DNA of 36,418 nt, taken from contig CAKSJF010000013.1 in NCBI GenBank assembly GCA_934462945.1, positions 1-36,418 on the forward strand, written 5' to 3'. Of this stretch, positions 1 to 8,457 are shown one piece after another. The stretch is from an uncultured Clostridia bacterium. GTDB taxonomy: Bacteria; Bacillota; Clostridia; UBA1381. The notes under the pieces were generated by a model that was not told the origin of the DNA, made no database searches, and was given only the letters and a program-made list of their open reading frames with translations. The stretch's first letter is position 1. Each line of letters begins with the position of its first letter. The translations under genes were made by a program, and so were the position numbers.

Positions 1-1
1 G

Positions 2-1378
2 GCGGCACGCGTGGCATTAGAGGCGGCAAAAAAGAACCCGGCATCCCCCTTTTCCGAGGACTCCAGGTTTATCGAAACTGACGCAACCACCATGCAATAT
101 GACGAACGGAGCATTGCCGATCCCTTAATCGGCTCGGTACACGATCCGATCTATCAGGGCGCAGGCGCATACGGTCCTGCCGGTGTTCCGCAGCCAAAGG
201 AGGGCGCAGTCAGCCGTGCGCACGGCGGTGTGTTATTTATTGACGAAATCGGAGAACTGCCGCAAATGCAGATGAACCGGCTTTTAAAAGTTTTGGAGGA
301 TCGGAAAGTCACATTTGAAAGCGCCTACTATTCCTCCACCGATAAAAACATTCCGCGCCATATTCACGATATTTTTGAAAACGGGATTCCGGCAGATTTC
401 CGGCTTGTCGGCGCAACCACGCGCCGTCCGGAGGAAATTCCGCCCGCCATCCGGTCGCGGTGTGTGGAAATCTTTTTTAATCCCTTAAAACAGAGCGACC
501 TGAAAAAAATACTGGAAAATGCACTGGAAAAGGTCGGGATTACAATGGATGAAAGCTGCAAAACGCTTTTATGCAATTATGCGCAGAACGGACGCGACAT
601 TGTGAAAATGCTGCAAACCGCCGTTGGAATCGCATCTTTAGAAAACCGCGATACCATCTATCCGTCGGATGTGGAATGGATGCTTTCCGAGGGGCATTAT
701 CAGCCGCGGCACGAATTTTATACCGAAACGGAAAGCCGGATTGGTGTGGTGAACGGTCTTGCCGTGACCGACGCAGGGATTGGAATGCTGATGCAGATTG
801 AAACCGCGGCAATGCGCGTTCCGCACGGAACAGGCTCGGTTCGCTGCTGCGGCATTGTCGATACTGAACGGATCACCAAGGGGGCGCAGAGTCTCCAGAG
901 AACCTCTACCGCACGTTCTGCTGTGGACAATGTGATGACTGTTTTAGAACAGAAATTTTCCATTCCGCTTTCTGACTACCGGATTCATATTAATTTTCCA
1001 GGCGGAATCCCGGTGGACGGTCCGTCTGCCGGACTGGCGATTTTAGTGAGCTGTCTTTCCGCCGTCCGCGGACTGCCGGTCGATTCCAAGCTTGCCTTTA
1101 CCGGCGAGGTATCGGTTTGCGGCGGAATCAAACCGGTGGGCGGTGTTGCGGCAAAGGTACAGGCAGCCGCTGCCGCCGGAGCAGAAAAGGTTTTCATTCC
1201 TGCCGCCAATATGGAAAGCCGCTTTTCAAAGTTTGCTATCAAAGTTGTGGGAGTTACTGCTTTAGATGATGCGCTTTCGGAAATTTTCCCCAAAAAAGAA
1301 AGCGTCCCGCAGGACGCTGGAATGCTCTCGGCAGCGCCGGTTCAGACTGCTTTAACAGATTTCCGGCAAATGAGCTGA
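2..1378 (+). CDS. lonB: ATP-dependent protease, LonB type (5' end missing)
   Basis: ATP-driven Ser-Lys protease of the Lon family; in Bacillus LonB acts in the forespore. The frame is open to the window edge, so the start and the Walker A motif lie upstream. Numbering from the GTG at 11, Walker B (LFIDEIGELP) is near residue 75, followed by the LonB-typical text KVLEDRKVTFESAYY and an arginine-finger region (RSRCVEIFF). The C-terminal protease domain has the catalytic serine in DGPSAG (S339) and lysine in AAKVQAA (K382), 43 residues apart as in E. coli Lon. The end is odd: after DALSEIF the protein continues for about 30 residues through DNA that is the antisense of the neighbouring regulator's terminator and 3' end, so this tail is probably not a conserved part. 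Identification is firm; sporulation role is inferred from the family. Confidence 0.93.
   Translation, partial: AARVALEAAKKNPASPFSEDSRFIETDATTMQYDERSIADPLIGSVHDPIYQGAGAYGPAGVPQPKEGAVSRAHGGVLFIDEIGELPQMQMNRLLKVLEDRKVTFESAYYSSTDKNIPRHIHDIFENGIPADFRLVGATTRRPEEIPPAIRSRCVEIFFNPLKQSDLKKILENALEKVGITMDESCKTLLCNYAQNGRDIVKMLQTAVGIASLENRDTIYPSDVEWMLSEGHYQPRHEFYTETESRIGVVNGLAVTDAGIGMLMQIETAAMRVPHGTGSVRCCGIVDTERITKGAQSLQRTSTARSAVDNVMTVLEQKFSIPLSDYRIHINFPGGIPVDGPSAGLAILVSCLSAVRGLPVDSKLAFTGEVSVCGGIKPVGGVAAKVQAAAAAGAEKVFIPAANMESRFSKFAIKVVGVTALDDALSEIFPKKESVPQDAGMLSAAPVQTALTDFRQMS
1289..1318 (-). terminator. Rho-independent terminator of the LacI-type gene, inside lonB
   Basis: AGCGTCC, a CGCA loop and GGACGCT form a perfect 7-bp hairpin (1301-1318). 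On the minus strand it is followed by a T-rich run (1289-1300). It sits 23 bases past the stop of the minus-strand regulator and inside the last codons of lonB. Confidence 0.75.
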
Positions 1379-2310
1379 TGCGGCAGAAGAATCTGCTTTC
1401 TTTCGGACGGTTCCCCAAAAATTCTTTCAAAAAGAATTTCTACTGCAATTTCGGACTGCCGGTCGGAAAAGACCTCCACCGTTGTCAGCGGAATGTGAAA
1501 ATATTCTGCCGAGGGAATGTTATTGATGCCGACAAAGGAAATCTCCTCCGGCACGCGGACTCCGCGCTGTTCCAAAGCATGCATTGCCGCCAATGCCACC
1601 TCGTCGTAGGCGGCAATGACTGCTGTGGGTAAATCAGCAGTCATTTGCTCTGCCGCAGCATAGCCAATCTCCTCAAAACGCTTGTCCAGGATATAAACAT
1701 GCTCCTCCCGGACAGGAAGTCCTGCTTCTGCCATTGCCTGGCGGTATGCCTTATTTTTTTCATGTGTGTTGCTCTCGCCCATAAATCCGATATCGGTATG
1801 TCCTAAATCTTTTAAATACGCAACAATATCCCGAAAAACTGCATGCATATCACAGTCAATGATATCCTGTTCGCCCTGCTCCGGATGCCCGAAATAGACC
1901 ACCGGCAGGTTGATTTTCTCCTTTAGTTCAGCAGACGAAAAAATCAGAATCCCGTCCGCCTCATTCCGGACTGCGATCGACTGCACGATCTCGTTGGTTT
2001 TCCGGGCGTCAAAATCGTCAATATAAACCGAAATTCTGCCGTTTCTTTTTTCTACCTCACGCTTAACCGATTCAATCATTCTGGAATACTGAATGCTGAT
2101 TACCTCCGGGCAGATCACTGCAATCAGAACCTGCTGATTCTTTTCATACATCAGCCTGCGTTTGCTCTTTTCCTGAAAGTACCCGGTTTCAAAGGCAATC
2201 CGCTTAATTTCCTCTGTCAGCTCCCGGCTGACCTCCTTACTTCCGGAAAGCGCCTTTGAAACTGTGGAAACGGACACATGCGCAAGCTCTGCAATTTTTT
2301 TATGCGTCAT
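1342..2310 (-). CDS. LacI/GalR family transcriptional regulator
   Basis: DNA-binding repressor with a sugar-type effector domain. The N-terminal helix-turn-helix (KKIAELAHVSVSTVSKALSG, residues 4-23) and the hinge region are followed by a periplasmic-binding-protein fold: the ILIFSSAE strand, DLGHTDIGFMGE, TAVIAAYDEVALAAMHAL and the closing PLTTVEV segment, all typical of the family. Length, 322 residues, is normal. The ATG has AGGGAGAG four bases upstream. It lies 15 bases behind the small alarmone synthetase gene and is probably cotranscribed with it. It overlaps lonB by 37 bases tail to tail. No sugar-use genes adjoin it in this window, so effector and targets cannot be told from context. 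Confidence 0.93.
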   Translation of the reverse strand: MTHKKIAELAHVSVSTVSKALSGSKEVSRELTEEIKRIAFETGYFQEKSKRRLMYEKNQQVLIAVICPEVISIQYSRMIESVKREVEKRNGRISVYIDDFDARKTNEIVQSIAVRNEADGILIFSSAELKEKINLPVVYFGHPEQGEQDIIDCDMHAVFRDIVAYLKDLGHTDIGFMGESNTHEKNKAYRQAMAEAGLPVREEHVYILDKRFEEIGYAAAEQMTADLPTAVIAAYDEVALAAMHALEQRGVRVPEEISFVGINNIPSAEYFHIPLTTVEVFSDRQSEIAVEILFERIFGEPSERKQILLPHQLICRKSVKAV

Positions 2311-2325
2311 ATTGCTCTCTCCCTG

Positions 2326-3018
2326 CTACCGCAGCTTTCTCCAAAGCGCCTCCATCCGTCTGTCAATCTCTGCACTCATATCCGCACAAACTCTTAATTC
2401 CTCTAAATCCTCCGAGTCTGCGCCGCTTTTTTTATAATTAATCTGATGCTCCAAGGTTGCCCAGCAGTCCATAGCAATCGTCCGGAACTGAATTTCTGCG
2501 CGCATCATATGCTTTTCCTTTACCAGAAATATCGGAGTTTCTACAATCAAATGCAGACTCCGGTAGCCGTTTGGCTTTGGATTTTTGATATAATCCTTCT
2601 TTTCAATCAAAACCACATCATCCTGATTTAAAAAAGCGTCCGCTAACATGTACACATCCTCGGCAAAGGAGCAGACCACCCGGACTCCGGCAACATCATT
2701 TACATGTTTTTCAATATTCTCAACTGAAAGCGGAATCCCCTTTCGTCTGAGTTTTTCCTGAATACTATATGGCTTTTTAATTCTGGAATTGAGCGAAACA
2801 ATCGGCGTCCGGTCGTATTGCAGCTGAAATTCCTCATTCATCACATTAAATTTTGTGGTGATCTCCATGCATGCGCTTTTATAGCATGCCATCAGATTTT
2901 CATATTCATAGGCACGGTCGCGCATCATGTCAAAAAATGCCTGCTCATCCGGTGTATCTAATTTTCCAAATTTTTTGGTCAAATCCTTAATTTTATCCTT
3001 TAAATCCATTTGTATCAT
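2326..3018 (-). CDS. relQ: Small (p)ppGpp synthetase, RelQ/YjbM type
   Basis: Makes the alarmones (p)ppGpp from ATP and GDP or GTP; single-domain RelA/SpoT synthetase without hydrolase, TGS or ACT domains. Family text is clear: RIKKPYSIQEKLRRKG (substrate-binding basic stretch), HVNDVAGVRVVCSFAEDVY (with the metal-binding Asp), KDYIKNPKPNGYRSLHL (G-loop and synthetase signature), and AEIQFRTIAMDCWATLEHQ. About 230 residues, the usual length for RelQ proteins. I start at ATG 3018, placed 4 bases behind AAGGA; a GTG one codon earlier is too close to it. A consensus-like promoter lies upstream, and the LacI-type gene follows after 15 bases. It diverges from the c-di-AMP phosphodiesterase gene. 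Confidence 0.92.
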   Translation of the reverse strand: MIQMDLKDKIKDLTKKFGKLDTPDEQAFFDMMRDRAYEYENLMACYKSACMEITTKFNVMNEEFQLQYDRTPIVSLNSRIKKPYSIQEKLRRKGIPLSVENIEKHVNDVAGVRVVCSFAEDVYMLADAFLNQDDVVLIEKKDYIKNPKPNGYRSLHLIVETPIFLVKEKHMMRAEIQFRTIAMDCWATLEHQINYKKSGADSEDLEELRVCADMSAEIDRRMEALWRKLR

Positions 3019-3048
3019 CACGTCCTTATGTACTGATCAAACAATATA

Positions 3049-3077
3049 AGTATATTTCATATTCCCGAAAAAGTCAA
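3049..3077 (-). promoter_or_regulatory. Sigma-A type promoter of the alarmone synthetase gene
   Basis: On the minus strand TTGACT (3077-3072), a 17-base spacer and TATACT (3054-3049), about 30 bases upstream of the start codon. Confidence 0.75.
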
Positions 3078-3080
3078 TGC

Positions 3081-3103
3081 TTTTTGTGAATTGTTCACAA
3101 AAA
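3081..3103. promoter_or_regulatory. Perfect 10-bp inverted repeat between two divergent promoters
   Basis: TTTTTGTGAA, TTG, TTCACAAAAA: ten-base arms around three bases, abutting the upstream side of the synthetase -35 box. It could be an operator (core TGTGAA-N3-TTCACA) or a weak hairpin; there is no coding sequence here. Confidence 0.55.
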
Positions 3104-3156
3104 ATCAAAAATATTCACCGAAAAAACACATGTAGCGATAAATGAAAAAAATGCAG

Positions 3157-3185
3157 TTGACGAATGCTGGAAACTGTGATAAAAT
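3157..3185 (+). promoter_or_regulatory. Sigma-A type promoter of gdpP
   Basis: TTGACG (3157-3162), 17-base spacer, TAAAAT (3180-3185). The gdpP ribosome binding site GAAAGGA follows at 3215-3221. Confidence 0.75.
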
Positions 3186-3235
3186 ACTATAATAGATAAC
3201 TATGCGTTCTATCTGAAAGGAACAGGTTTACGACC

Positions 3236-5236
3236 ATGAAAAAACATCTGAACCGTCAGCCGCTCTTTTATCTTGCGCTGACAGGGATTTTATTTTTAGC
3301 GATCGCGGGTGTGCTGGAAATCCCCCATTCTCCGGCATTCGGATCTGCTGAGATCGGAATTGCGCTTTTATTGCTTTTATGCTCCTTGTACCTGCAAAAA
3401 AACCATGCAAAAAACGTTTCCGGTTATTTAAAGCTGATCACCGATCAGAATAATACCATGGCGAACGATGCCATCAGCCGTCTGCCGCTGCCTATGGTGA
3501 TTCTCCGGATCGACGGGCAGATTCTCTGGTATAACGATTTATTCTCCGTCATCTGTGAGGACGCGGATTTATATTCAATTCCAATCAGCTCCCTGATGCC
3601 GGATTTAAGATGGTCGGAGGTATTAAAATCCAAGGACGGCATTGATATGACGGTAACCTATCAGGACCGGCACTATCATGTTTTGGGAAATATTATTGAG
3701 AGCAACCATATCACCGATGAAAACGGTCAGCCGGTTTATTCCGTACTTCTGTACTTTTTAGACCAGACCGAAAGCGACCGTTTAAAGGTCAAATATGAAG
3801 ATGAAAAAACCGATATTGCCATCATCAATATTGACAACTGCGACGAGCTGATGCAGAAAATGGACGACGACGTATACCAGCAGACCATTTCCGCAATCGG
3901 ACGCTGCGTTACCCAGTGGGTTGCTGAGAGCAAAGGCGTGATGAAAAAAACAGAGCGTGACCGGTATTTGGTACTGTTTGAGCATCGGTATCTGAAAAAA
4001 TATATTAAAAATAAATTTGACGTGCTGGATAAAATCCGTGCCATCGGCGAGGAAATCAAGTTTCCGGTCAGCATCAGTATCGGTATCGGCATCAGCGGTC
4101 ATATCATCGAAAATGAAGCCTACGCGCGTGCCGCGCTCAATCTGGCGCTTGGCAGAGGCGGCGACCAGGCGGCAATTAAGGACGATATTCAGTATAATTT
4201 CTACGGCGGCAAAACAAAGGACTATGAAAAAAGCACCCGTGTGAAAACAAGAGCCTTTGCCGTTGCCTTAAAGGACTATATTCAGCATGCGGATAAAGTA
4301 ATTTTTATGGGACATGCAAATGCCGATTATGACTGCTTTGGAGCAGCTCTCGGTTTGCAGCGCGCCGTCCGCTCGCTGCACAAAGCGCCCTATATTGTGC
4401 TGGACAATTCTCCGGCGGTAAAGCCGCTTTTAGACGAGGTGCATTCCTTTCCGGACTATAACGGCATGATCATTAACAACTCCACCGCAATGGAGCTTCT
4501 GACAGAGGAAACACTTTTGGTGATCTTAGACACACACCGCCCGTCCATGCTTCCCTGCCGGGAGCTTTTGGAGAGTGCAAACAAGGTGGTTTTAATTGAT
4601 CATCACCGCCGCAGTACGGAATTTATCGAAAACTGCTCGCTCACCTACCACGAGCCGTATGCCTCCTCCACCTGCGAGATGGCAACCGAAATTTTGCAGT
4701 ATATTGACGACAACCGCACCATGACCACCTTTGAGGCAATGGCGCTTTATGTCGGCATTCTGATGGATACGAAAAACTTTATCACAAAAACCGGCGTCCG
4801 CACCTTTGAGGCGGCATCCTATCTGCGCCGGTACGGTCTGAACACTGCTGAGGTGAAGCGGCTGTTTAATATCGACCGCAGTGATTATATGCACAAAATT
4901 GATATTGTTCACACCACAGAGCTGTTCTGTGAGAATTATGCAATTGCAGTTTGCCGGGAGGCTTTCCCGAATATCCGCGTCATTTCCTCGCAGGCGGCAG
5001 ACGATATGCTCAACATTGCCGGCGTGATGGCGGCATTTGTGATTTACCGCGTGGACGACAGCCGGATCTCGGTGAGCGCACGCTCTCTGGGGGATGTGAA
5101 TGTACAAATTATTATGGAAAAGCTCGGCGGCGGCGGTCATATGACGGTTGCCGGCGCACAGCTTGCGGAAATGTCCTTTGAGGACGCGATTGACAAACTT
5201 CATATCGCAATCCGCGATTATATTAACGAACGTTAA
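3236..5236 (+). CDS. gdpP: Cyclic-di-AMP phosphodiesterase GdpP (DHH family)
   Basis: Membrane-bound enzyme that hydrolyses c-di-AMP to pApA and so tunes potassium, wall and osmotic homeostasis. Order: two membrane helices (about residues 10-55), PAS-like domain (about 80-180), degenerate GGDEF domain (about 190-320) and DHH-DHHA1 phosphodiesterase. Metal-binding motifs are visible: HANADYDCFGA (about 360), DTHRP (about 432), DHHRR (about 455), and the DHHA1 glycine loop GGGGHMTVAGAQ near 635. The GGDEF part lacks a GGDEF signature, as is normal for GdpP. Length 666 is typical. The ATG has GAAAGGA about 14 bases upstream. rplI follows after 18 bases, the common Firmicutes order. In Bacillus, ppGpp inhibits this enzyme, which makes the divergent alarmone synthetase gene a meaningful neighbour. 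Confidence 0.95.
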   Translation: MKKHLNRQPLFYLALTGILFLAIAGVLEIPHSPAFGSAEIGIALLLLLCSLYLQKNHAKNVSGYLKLITDQNNTMANDAISRLPLPMVILRIDGQILWYNDLFSVICEDADLYSIPISSLMPDLRWSEVLKSKDGIDMTVTYQDRHYHVLGNIIESNHITDENGQPVYSVLLYFLDQTESDRLKVKYEDEKTDIAIINIDNCDELMQKMDDDVYQQTISAIGRCVTQWVAESKGVMKKTERDRYLVLFEHRYLKKYIKNKFDVLDKIRAIGEEIKFPVSISIGIGISGHIIENEAYARAALNLALGRGGDQAAIKDDIQYNFYGGKTKDYEKSTRVKTRAFAVALKDYIQHADKVIFMGHANADYDCFGAALGLQRAVRSLHKAPYIVLDNSPAVKPLLDEVHSFPDYNGMIINNSTAMELLTEETLLVILDTHRPSMLPCRELLESANKVVLIDHHRRSTEFIENCSLTYHEPYASSTCEMATEILQYIDDNRTMTTFEAMALYVGILMDTKNFITKTGVRTFEAASYLRRYGLNTAEVKRLFNIDRSDYMHKIDIVHTTELFCENYAIAVCREAFPNIRVISSQAADDMLNIAGVMAAFVIYRVDDSRISVSARSLGDVNVQIIMEKLGGGGHMTVAGAQLAEMSFEDAIDKLHIAIRDYINER

Positions 5237-5254
5237 AGAAAGGACTGACAGAAC

Positions 5255-5701
5255 ATGAAGGTAATTTTAAACCAAGACGTAAAAGGACAGGGAAAAAAGG
5301 GACAGTTGGTGGAGGTTTCAGACGGATACGCAAGAAACTTTCTGCTCCCCCGGAATTTAGCAAAAGAGGCAACCAAGGAAAACATCAACGTGATGCAGGG
5401 TCAGAAAGATTCTTTGGAATTTCATCAGAAACAGGAGCTTGAAACCGCACAGGAACTGGCAAAAAAGATCGGTGAGCTGACTGTAACCTTAAAGGCAAAA
5501 GCAGGCGAAAACGGTAAGCTTTTCGGCTCTGTAACCTCAAAAGATATTGCAGAGGCTCTAACCATGCAGCATCACATTAAGTTAGACAAGAAAAAATTCT
5601 CTCTCCCGGAGGGAATTAAGTCTATGGGTGTAACCACAGTAGAAATCAAGCTGCATCCCGGTGTTTCTGCAAAATTAAAGGTTTCGGTAGAAAGCCTGTA
5701 A
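5255..5701 (+). CDS. rplI: 50S ribosomal protein L9
   Basis: Binds 23S rRNA at the base of the L1 stalk. The N-terminal domain signature is plain (MKVILNQDVKGQGKKGQ, VSDGYARNFLLPRNLA), followed by the long connecting helix and a C-terminal domain (GKLFGSVTSKDIAEAL, LHPGVSAKLKVSV). Length 148 is standard. AAAGGA precedes the ATG. It sits between gdpP and dnaB, as in Bacillus and many Clostridia. Confidence 0.98.
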   Translation: MKVILNQDVKGQGKKGQLVEVSDGYARNFLLPRNLAKEATKENINVMQGQKDSLEFHQKQELETAQELAKKIGELTVTLKAKAGENGKLFGSVTSKDIAEALTMQHHIKLDKKKFSLPEGIKSMGVTTVEIKLHPGVSAKLKVSVESL

Positions 5702-5735
5702 TTAAAAGATTGTTTAATAGAAAGGAGCGAGGATC

Positions 5736-7094
5736 ATGGCGGATACTCCGGAAATTACAAATTTAGATCAGACACTCCCCCACAGTCAGGAAGCGGAGCA
5801 ATCCGTTCTGGGAAGCGCCTTAACCAATTCCAAAAGCGTGGCACAGGCAGCTGAGGTCATCACTCCGGAGGACTTCTATTTTGACGCAAACCGGGAGATC
5901 TATGCAGCAATCCTAGATCTGTTCAACGAAAACGCGCCGATTGACTTTGTAACCGTTTCAGACCGGTTAAATCAAAAAGATCAGTTAGACGCAGTCGGCG
6001 GTGTCACCTATCTTGCCTCAATTGCCGCAGCAGTGCCAACTTCCGGGAATGTGGCATATTATGCAAAAATTATTAAGGAGAAATCCGTTCTCCGGCAGCT
6101 GATCCGTTCGACCAAAAAAATCTCCTCTATGGCATTTGATGCCGGAGAGCCGTCCGAACAGATTTTAGAGCGTGCCGAGCAGCTCATCTATGATGTGGCA
6201 AACGGCAGAGAACAGAATGAGATTGTCCCGATCCGGGAGGTTTTATTAAGCACCTATCAGGAAATGGTAGAATATTCGCAGAACCACGGAAATCTCACCG
6301 GCATTCCTACCGGCTTTAAGGAGCTGAACGAGCGTACCGGCGGTTTGCGCGGCGGCGAGCTGATTATCATAGCCGGACGCCCGGGTATGGGAAAATCGAG
6401 TTATGCGGTCAACATAGCCGAGAATGCGGCAATTGATTTCCAGGTTCCGGTGGCAATATTCAACCTGGAAATGTCGAAAACAATGGTGGTAAACCGTATC
6501 ATATGCAGCCAGGCGCTGGTGGATTCCAAAGCGATGCGAAACGGCGACTTCTCCGGCGAGGACTGGATGCAGATTGGCGAGGTGATTGACAAGCTTGCAA
6601 ATGCGCCGATTTTTATTGACGATACCGCCTCGATCACTGTTTCCGAAATCCGTGCAAAATGCCGCAGATTAAAACAATCGCACCATCTGGGTTTGGTTGT
6701 AATTGACTATTTACAGCTGATGCAGACTGCCGGAAGATCGGACAACCGTCAGCAGGAAATTTCAGAAATTTCCCGTTCCTTAAAAATTCTTGCCAAGGAA
6801 CTGGATATTCCGGTGATTGCACTTTCCCAGCTGGCGCGTACCTGCGAATCCCGGAGCGACAAGCGTCCGATGCTTTCCGACCTTCGTGAATCCGGAGCAA
6901 TTGAGCAGGACGCAGACGTGGTAATGTTTTTATACCGGGATGAATACTATAATCCGGACACCACCGAGGACAAAAACTTAGCCGAGTGTATTATTGCAAA
7001 ACAGAGAAGCGGCGCAACCGGCATGTTTAAGCTTGGTTGGCAGGGAAAATACACGAAATTTGTAAATATTGATTATTCAGCAGAGGGAGAATGA
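5736..7094 (+). CDS. dnaB: Replicative DNA helicase DnaB
   Basis: Hexameric ATP-dependent helicase that unwinds DNA at the replication fork. N-terminal primase-interacting domain begins with the family text LPHSQEAEQSVLGSAL. The RecA-like domain has Walker A (GRPGMGKS, about residues 214-221), Walker B (LVVIDYLQLM, about 322) and the segment PVIALSQLAR; the C-terminal arginine-finger stretch reads IAKQRSGATG. Length 452 is normal and no intein is present. AAAGGAG lies about 10 bases before the ATG. The stop overlaps the tilS start as ATGA, implying translational coupling. Confidence 0.97.
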   Translation: MADTPEITNLDQTLPHSQEAEQSVLGSALTNSKSVAQAAEVITPEDFYFDANREIYAAILDLFNENAPIDFVTVSDRLNQKDQLDAVGGVTYLASIAAAVPTSGNVAYYAKIIKEKSVLRQLIRSTKKISSMAFDAGEPSEQILERAEQLIYDVANGREQNEIVPIREVLLSTYQEMVEYSQNHGNLTGIPTGFKELNERTGGLRGGELIIIAGRPGMGKSSYAVNIAENAAIDFQVPVAIFNLEMSKTMVVNRIICSQALVDSKAMRNGDFSGEDWMQIGEVIDKLANAPIFIDDTASITVSEIRAKCRRLKQSHHLGLVVIDYLQLMQTAGRSDNRQQEISEISRSLKILAKELDIPVIALSQLARTCESRSDKRPMLSDLRESGAIEQDADVVMFLYRDEYYNPDTTEDKNLAECIIAKQRSGATGMFKLGWQGKYTKFVNIDYSAEGE

Positions 7095-8434
7095 TTTTGA
7101 GCAGGCTTGAAGCGGAGTTTCTCCGGCAGATCAGACGGTATGTAAAACCAAATATGACGCTGATTGCCGCAGTTTCCGGCGGCAGTGATTCCATCTGCCT
7201 TTTGACCCTCCTGGAACGCTTTTCAAAAACGCTCTCCTGCTCGCTTGTGGCGGTGCATTTAAACCACGGACTCCGCCCGGAGGCGGACGCGGAGGAGGAA
7301 TTTGTCCGGCAATTCTGTGAGGAACGAAACATCCCCTTAGAAATCCGGCATGCAGACATTCAAAGCCTGAGCCGGGAGAAGAAAATCAGTGAGGAGCTTT
7401 GCGGCAGACAGGAGCGGTACGCGTTTTTTGAAGAACTCCGGGAAAAATACCAGGCAGACTGGATTGTAACTGCACACCACCGGGACGATCAGACCGAAAC
7501 GGTGCTGATGCACCTGATCCGCGGCTGCGGACTGGACGGACTCTCCGGCATCCGGGAATGCTCCGGCAGACTTCTCCGTCCGCTGCTTCCCTATTCCAAG
7601 GCGGATCTGCTTGCCTATCTGAACGCACACAGCATTCCTTTTGTGACGGATCAGAGCAATTTTTCCGACCGCTATTTCCGAAATAAAATCCGGCTTCAGC
7701 TGATTCCGCTTTTAGAGGAACTGAATCCGAATATTTCGGAAAATATTTCAAACAGTGCGAAGCTTTTTTCCGAGGACAGCGCATTTCTTTTGAACTACGC
7801 CGAGGAAAAATTCCGAAACGCATACACCCCGGACGGACTTTTAAGAAACGCTCTGCAAAACGAGCCGCTCCCAATCCGCCGGCGCATGCTTCAGCTTTTC
7901 TATCGGAAAAGCGTCCATGCTGCGCAGAATCTGTCTGTAAAGCAGATTGATGCAATGCTCGCACTCCAAAAAAGCGGTCAAAAAACAGATCTTCCGGGCG
8001 GCTATTGCTGCTGGTGCGATTATCACACACTGACCATTCAGAAACAGGAGACGCGCAAAGCTTTTTTCTATCCGATTTCGGAAAACATTCCGTGCAGGAT
8101 TGCGGAATTGGGAAAAACAGTTCTTTTGCGCCGGGCAAAAACTACGGATACGTTCCGTTTTATCTTAAAAAGCGCCGATCATCTTGCAATCCGAACCCGC
8201 AAAAACGGTGACAGCTTTTATCCTGCCGGCATGACTGGCAGAAAAAAACTTTCAGATTTTTTCTCCGATGAAAAAATTCCTTACCGCAGCAGGGATGAGA
8301 TTCCGGTTTTGGTGCAAAATAATGACATTATCGCTATAATCGGACTCCGGCAGGACCGTCGGTTTTTAAAAAATAATCAAAATGAGACAAAATATGAAGA
8401 ATATACCCTTGAAATTTGGGAAGAAAAATGCTAA
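7091..8434 (+). CDS. tilS: tRNA(Ile)-lysidine synthetase
   Basis: Converts the wobble cytidine of the CAU-anticodon tRNA-Ile to lysidine, so that it reads AUA. The PP-loop ATP-binding motif SGGSDS is at residues 29-34. Other family landmarks are LNHGLRPEADAEE, TAHHRDDQTETVLMHLIRG, GLSGI, RPLLPYSK and the segment with DQSNFSDRYFRNKIR. The C-terminal substrate-binding domain ends with the GRKKLSDFFSDEKIP motif. Length 447 is typical. The ATG overlaps the dnaB stop by four bases. In many Firmicutes hpt separates tilS from ftsH; here it is absent and ftsH starts 23 bases later. Confidence 0.96.
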   Translation: MILSRLEAEFLRQIRRYVKPNMTLIAAVSGGSDSICLLTLLERFSKTLSCSLVAVHLNHGLRPEADAEEEFVRQFCEERNIPLEIRHADIQSLSREKKISEELCGRQERYAFFEELREKYQADWIVTAHHRDDQTETVLMHLIRGCGLDGLSGIRECSGRLLRPLLPYSKADLLAYLNAHSIPFVTDQSNFSDRYFRNKIRLQLIPLLEELNPNISENISNSAKLFSEDSAFLLNYAEEKFRNAYTPDGLLRNALQNEPLPIRRRMLQLFYRKSVHAAQNLSVKQIDAMLALQKSGQKTDLPGGYCCWCDYHTLTIQKQETRKAFFYPISENIPCRIAELGKTVLLRRAKTTDTFRFILKSADHLAIRTRKNGDSFYPAGMTGRKKLSDFFSDEKIPYRSRDEIPVLVQNNDIIAIIGLRQDRRFLKNNQNETKYEEYTLEIWEEKC

Positions 8435-8457
8435 AATCAGATAAGGAGGACAATACA

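Noticed and set aside
4592..5203. 203-codon open frame on the minus strand inside gdpP
   Set aside because: It is the shadow of the DHH domain coding sequence, has no ribosome binding site and reads as no known family.
7386..8138. 250-codon minus-strand open frame within tilS
   Set aside because: Antisense shadow; the plus strand carries the clear TilS motifs over the same span.
8416..8457. Upstream ATG starts for FtsH (8416, 8428)
   Set aside because: They overlap tilS and have no Shine-Dalgarno sequence; TTG 8458 has an ideal one.
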